Position numbers and translations under genes: made by a program
Notes under the pieces: model-generated
What the model saw: the letters and a program-made list of their open reading frames with translations, nothing else
Told to the model about the DNA's origin: nothing
Database searches by the model: none
Shown here: positions 6,131 through 8,657 of the stretch, piece after piece
Layout: each line of letters begins with the position of its first letter
Numbering within the stretch: position 1 is the first letter of the stretch
DNA from: an uncultured Cardiobacterium sp.
GTDB taxonomy: Bacteria; Pseudomonadota; Gammaproteobacteria; Cardiobacteriales; Cardiobacteriaceae
Assembly: GCF_938028185.1 (NCBI RefSeq)
Contig: NZ_CALJAH010000352.1
Span: forward strand, 1 to 8,657
Direction: 5' to 3'
Length of the DNA stretch: 8,657 nucleotides

Positions 6131-7908
6131 GGCGACGCAGCGATGACGGCCGCGCAACGACCCATACACCGTCCGCCTCTGCTGGTACAGAGGCAGCTTT
6201 CACCGCTGCCGATGCCGGGGGAAACGATCTTCCCCGGGATAACCACGCCGAACCCGGCACCGACAAGATCCTCTTCGCCCGGCCAGACCTCACCACCGTG
6301 TGGCGGCAAGCCCGGGACTACATCGCGCGCTACAAACTGCTGCGGCTAACGCAGTCCACGGCGGAAGACGGAATCCACCGCCAGACCATCTGCAATCTGT
6401 GGCGTATTGAGCGCCATGCCGATAACAGTGTGCACACCTACGCCTTTGATTTGCGGCAAGGCCTCTGGCACGAGACTGAGGCCCTGGAAGAGCAGTTGTT
6501 GATACCGTTGCTCAACAGCGATCTGGATTGGTATGCGCTCATCATCAACCGGATGCTCCATACCGCCCTGAATGCTGCCGGCTACGCCGAACTGCCGGAC
6601 GAGACGGACGAGGACGCGTGCATTGACTGCCACTATCGCGATGGCCGGCGGGAGCAACGCCGGGGCGGGGAATATCATGGCAAAAACCGGGGCTTTGTCC
6701 CCCGGGAGATGATGACCGATTTCTTGCGCCGCTATTACCATGAGCGGGTGCTTGACCGCGAGAACATGCGGGGCGCGATGAAGGCGCTGCGCAAACAGTT
6801 TTTTGCCCACATCGTCGAGCCGGAACTGTTTTCGGCCATCGGCGTCATCGATTACCGCCAGCACACGGTCGGCCGCTACCTCTACTACGCGCGCAGACGC
6901 GACGCCGTGCTCAAGGTGGCACGCGAACATCGCAATTTATTGCCGCTCTTGCCTGCTATCGCGCCCTGTCACTGGGGCCGCGATGACCTCTTCTCCCGCA
7001 AAGTATGGGTTAACAGTGCCCAAGGGGCGGCTGAAGCCGAAGAAATCGACTTTGCCCCGTCCCCCACCGTTTCCAATGCGGAGACGGATTTTCTCTCTTA
7101 TAGCTGCATAAGGGCGTTGGCGAGTCCCGGGGAATGGCAATGGCTGCGACAGGCCTCATCACTGGTCGTTAAAGCCTGGATAGAGAGCGGTTACAACCAC
7201 AGGCTGATTACCAACCTGCTTCAGGCTGGCATCACCGGGCGCATTCCGGTGCTTGCCCTGCAAACGGTCCTCCGCCGGGATAACCTCTTTGACTGCCTCG
7301 GTGTGGACCGGCGCATGCAGCGGCTGATGTCCCTCTTCATCGCTGAGACCAAACGACAATGGCAGGATCGGGGTTATCGCTTTTTGCGGCAATGGCTGTA
7401 CCACCAAGGTCCGGCAGAAGTGCAATACCGGCTTGACTGGCTGCGCGCCGAAGGCTTTGCCGCCGGTTTCCCGCAAAAGAACAGTACATGGGCATCTCTC
7501 CGCCACCGCAGTGACGAATGGCACGCGCGTCTGCGAACCAGGAAAAAGAAGGCAGAGCCGGAACGGCACTGGGATTCCGCCCTGCCGTCAATCGTCATTG
7601 ACGGGATCACCTTTACCCCGCTTACCAGTAACCTCGCCCTGCTGCATGAGGGCGAGACCATGCAGCACTGCGTCGCGAGTTATGCTGATTTGTGTCAGAG
7701 CAACCGCTACCGCGTCTTTACCGTATGCGATGCCGACGATAAGCGCTCGACCCTGGGGATTACCATTAACGAGCGCGGTGACGAGGCTCGATGGGATCAG
7801 CACTACGGCAAATGCAACACGGCTGTATCCGCCAGGGTCAAGGCAGCCGGGAAGAAACTGGTCACCGCCTATAACCGGGCGCTGCTGGCTGCGCCGGCTT
7901 CATCATGA
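6127..7908 (+). CDS. PcfJ-like protein
   Basis: A 593-aa protein whose C-terminal part matches the PcfJ-like family by eye: HEGETMQHCVASYADLC around residues 507-523 with the conserved His-Cys pair at 514-515, then RVFTVCDADD, a strand LGITIN, and the closing QHYGKCNTAVSA at about 558-569. The family is named after a gene of the conjugative plasmid pCF10 and is frequent on mobile elements; its biochemical role is not established. The first 45 residues are low-complexity and probably disordered (Ala/Thr/Asp-rich). The middle holds helical, Arg-rich segments. Residues 206-249 are encoded by the segment repeated downstream at 7992-8121. The start at 6127 overlaps the ATPase stop (ATGA), so ATPase and PcfJ-like protein are probably made together. 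The gene is intact, ending with TGA at 7906-7908. Confidence in the family is good; function is not inferred beyond its partnership with the ATPase. Confidence 0.8.
   Translation: MRRRSDDGRATTHTPSASAGTEAAFTAADAGGNDLPRDNHAEPGTDKILFARPDLTTVWRQARDYIARYKLLRLTQSTAEDGIHRQTICNLWRIERHADNSVHTYAFDLRQGLWHETEALEEQLLIPLLNSDLDWYALIINRMLHTALNAAGYAELPDETDEDACIDCHYRDGRREQRRGGEYHGKNRGFVPREMMTDFLRRYYHERVLDRENMRGAMKALRKQFFAHIVEPELFSAIGVIDYRQHTVGRYLYYARRRDAVLKVAREHRNLLPLLPAIAPCHWGRDDLFSRKVWVNSAQGAAEAEEIDFAPSPTVSNAETDFLSYSCIRALASPGEWQWLRQASSLVVKAWIESGYNHRLITNLLQAGITGRIPVLALQTVLRRDNLFDCLGVDRRMQRLMSLFIAETKRQWQDRGYRFLRQWLYHQGPAEVQYRLDWLRAEGFAAGFPQKNSTWASLRHRSDEWHARLRTRKKKAEPERHWDSALPSIVIDGITFTPLTSNLALLHEGETMQHCVASYADLCQSNRYRVFTVCDADDKRSTLGITINERGDEARWDQHYGKCNTAVSARVKAAGKKLVTAYNRALLAAPASS
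6742..6871 (+). repeat. Direct repeat copy A (inside pcfJ-like gene)
   Basis: A 130-bp segment of the pcfJ-like gene that recurs at 7992-8121 in the same orientation, 1250 bases apart. Ungapped comparison gives 125 matches and 5 mismatches. Similarity stops abruptly on both sides. Recombination between the copies would delete the C-terminal half of the pcfJ-like gene. Confidence 0.95.
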
Positions 7909-7991
7909 TCATTTGCATCCCCGCGACGAGAGCAAGAGACCCAGCCGGTCATATCAGCACTTTGGAAGACGAAGGATGGCGTCAGGAATGA
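7905..7991 (+). CDS. Possible truncated start of a next operon gene (28 codons)
   Basis: A short open frame starts with ATG at 7905, overlapping the pcfJ-like stop as ATGA, exactly like three earlier junctions in this operon. It encodes MIICIPATRARDPAGH then ISTLEDEGWRQE and stops at TGA 7989-7991, directly before the 130-bp repeat begins. I do not recognise the peptide. The simplest reading is that it is the 5' end of a further gene of the operon whose remainder was replaced when the repeat and the methyltransferase arrived. ATGA alone is weak evidence, because about a quarter of TGA stops are preceded by A by chance. I see no strong ribosome binding site. It could equally be non-coding spacer. 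Confidence 0.3.
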   Translation: MIICIPATRARDPAGHISTLEDEGWRQE

Positions 7992-8121
7992 GAGCGGGTG
8001 CTTGACCGCGAGCAAATGCGGGGCGCGATGAAGGCGCTGCGCAAACAGTTTTTTGCCCACATCGTCGAGCCGGAACTGTTCTCGGCCATCGGCGTCATTG
8101 ATTTCCGCCAGCACACGGTCG
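7992..8121 (+). repeat. Direct repeat copy B (junction side)
   Basis: Partner of the segment at 6742-6871, 125/130 identical. It is flanked on the left by the possible truncated gene start and on the right by AT-rich DNA. The short string ATGAG occurs near the left edge of both copies (6740-6744 and 7988-7992), but in different register, so microhomology at the junction is possible but not demonstrated. Confidence 0.95.
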
Positions 8122-8144
8122 ACAGAATTATTTTTCTGCAATAG
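7992..8144 (+). pseudogene. Fragment of a second, diverged pcfJ-like gene
   Basis: The second copy of the repeat keeps the pcfJ-like reading frame: ERVLDREQMRGAMK... to RQHTVDR, then IIFLQ and TAG at 8142-8144. Of 44 shared residues, two differ from the intact gene (Asn to Gln by two base changes in one codon, and Tyr to Phe), and two other base changes are silent. This pattern of silent and conservative change suggests descent from a different, once functional pcfJ-like allele rather than a fresh duplication of the upstream gene. It has no start codon of its own in context, has a stop just before it, and lacks both ends of the protein, so it is a remnant. Its end coincides with the fall in G+C and the start of the methyltransferase region. 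Confidence 0.85.
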
Positions 8145-8147
8145 AAT
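8119..8147 (+). promoter_or_regulatory. Putative sigma70 promoter for the C5-methyltransferase gene
   Basis: A -35 box TCGACA (8119-8124, one mismatch to TTGACA) and a -10 box TAGAAT (8142-8147, one mismatch to TATAAT) are separated by 17 bases, the ideal spacing. The -35 box straddles the right edge of repeat copy B, so its first three bases come from the pcfJ-like remnant. Transcription would start around 8154, about 22 bases before ATG 8176. A weak CAGAA/TTCTG hairpin (8123-8138) overlaps the spacer. This is a prediction by eye only. Confidence 0.45.
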
Positions 8148-8175
8148 ATCGGTAAACAAAGCAACTGGAAGAACG

Positions 8176-8657
8176 ATGAGTAAAAAGCCTGTTTTAGTAG
8201 ATTTATTTTGTGGTTGTGGCGGATTTGGGTTAGGTGCAGAACTCGCAGGATTTCACACAATTGCGGCAATAGATATAGATCCTACCCTTCAATCGGCCTA
8301 TAAAAACAACTTTCCTCAAACAAAGGTTCTCAATAAAGATTTAGCCATATTGGATGCAAATGGTTGGCGGGATATTTTAGGACAACAGAAAATCGATGGG
8401 GTAATAGGGGGGCCTCCTTGCCAAGGATATTCAAGAATAGGAATAGGGGATATCAGTGATCCCCGAAGAAAGTTGCTGGAAGACTTCTTTAGGCATGTCA
8501 ATATATTAGATCCCAAGTTTTTTGTAATGGAAAATGTTGAAGGTCTAACAGACAAACATAATTTACCCCAACTTAAAAAAGCGCTATCCATTGTAAACAA
8601 AAAATATACTTTGATAGGCCCCTTGATTATTGATGCTTCTGATTGTGGTGTTCCTAC
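8176..8657 (+). CDS. DNA (cytosine-5-)-methyltransferase, N-terminal part, cut at 3' end
   Basis: The first 160 codons of a C5-cytosine methyltransferase, running off the window. Motif I (SAM binding) DLFCGCGGFGLG is at residues 9-20, the AIDIDP acidic motif at 31-36, motif IV with the catalytic cysteine in GGPPCQGYS (Cys82) at 78-86, and motif VI MENVEG at 118-123. DASDCGVP at 153-160 matches the usual motif VIII, normally followed by Q. All catalytic residues visible in this part are intact. ATG 8176 has GGAAG at 8167-8171. The gene is AT-rich (48 G+C in 120 bases at 8281-8400, about 40%) and uses AT-ending codons, unlike everything upstream, which indicates recent transfer. Such genes are often followed by a cognate restriction enzyme or Vsr nuclease, but that lies outside the window. 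Confidence 0.93.
   Translation, partial: MSKKPVLVDLFCGCGGFGLGAELAGFHTIAAIDIDPTLQSAYKNNFPQTKVLNKDLAILDANGWRDILGQQKIDGVIGGPPCQGYSRIGIGDISDPRRKLLEDFFRHVNILDPKFFVMENVEGLTDKHNLPQLKKALSIVNKKYTLIGPLIIDASDCGVP

Noticed and set aside
6215..6237. CCGGGG...CCCCGG hairpin near the start of the pcfJ-like gene
   Set aside because: It lies inside the coding region with no T-run, so it is not a terminator. It could affect translation, but there is no supporting evidence.
7909..8175. Search for a terminator, tRNA, attachment site or transposase remnant between the pcfJ-like gene and the C5-methyltransferase
   Set aside because: Apart from the small open frame, the repeat copy and the promoter, I see only a weak 5-bp hairpin (8123-8138). 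No inverted repeats or transposase sequence were found.
1..8657. CRISPR array or insertion sequence
   Set aside because: No regularly spaced short repeats and no transposase-like protein are seen anywhere in the window.

Overview
The window reads as accessory DNA from a proteobacterium (beta or gamma), probably part of an integrative conjugative element (ICE) or genomic island. Positions 1-8121 are GC-rich (hand count of 6841-6960: about 62% G+C). Every supported gene is on the + strand. The anchor for the mobile-element reading is the 3' part of a type IA topoisomerase gene (topB-like, three C-terminal zinc ribbons), followed by a single-stranded DNA-binding protein gene. These two genes travel together in ICE replication modules. 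The host genus cannot be read from this sequence.

Layout: 2-928 is the topoisomerase C-terminal part, cut by the window edge. 946-1152 is an ssb gene that has lost most of its OB fold and is probably a pseudogene. 1198-7908 looks like one tightly packed operon of seven genes: a GSGD-repeat (GIN/DUF2807-like) protein, a four-helix membrane protein whose soluble half looks like an M41 (FtsH-type) peptidase domain with its zinc site lost, a 112-aa orphan, a permuted SPPY-type DNA methyltransferase, a 123-aa acidic orphan, an AAA+ ATPase, and a PcfJ-like protein. Three junctions are 4-base ATGA overlaps; the other three gaps are 14-30 bases.

The end of the operon is broken. A possible 28-codon start of a next gene overlaps the pcfJ-like stop codon. 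It is followed at once by a 130-bp second copy (125/130 identical) of an internal piece of the pcfJ-like gene. Just after that copy the base composition falls to about 40% G+C, and a C5-cytosine methyltransferase gene (8176 to the window end, partial) begins behind a good sigma70-like promoter that straddles the junction. This looks like a recombination scar beside a recently arrived restriction-modification or methyltransferase cargo.

The most interesting hypothesis is that the 1198-7908 operon encodes an undescribed membrane-associated AAA+ machine. The parts that FtsH carries in one chain (membrane anchor, AAA+ motor, M41 domain) would be split over two proteins, with a proteolytically dead M41-like domain, and linked to a GIN-like beta protein, a DNA methyltransferase and a PcfJ-like protein. 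The gene order, overlaps and motifs are seen directly; the shared function is inference.
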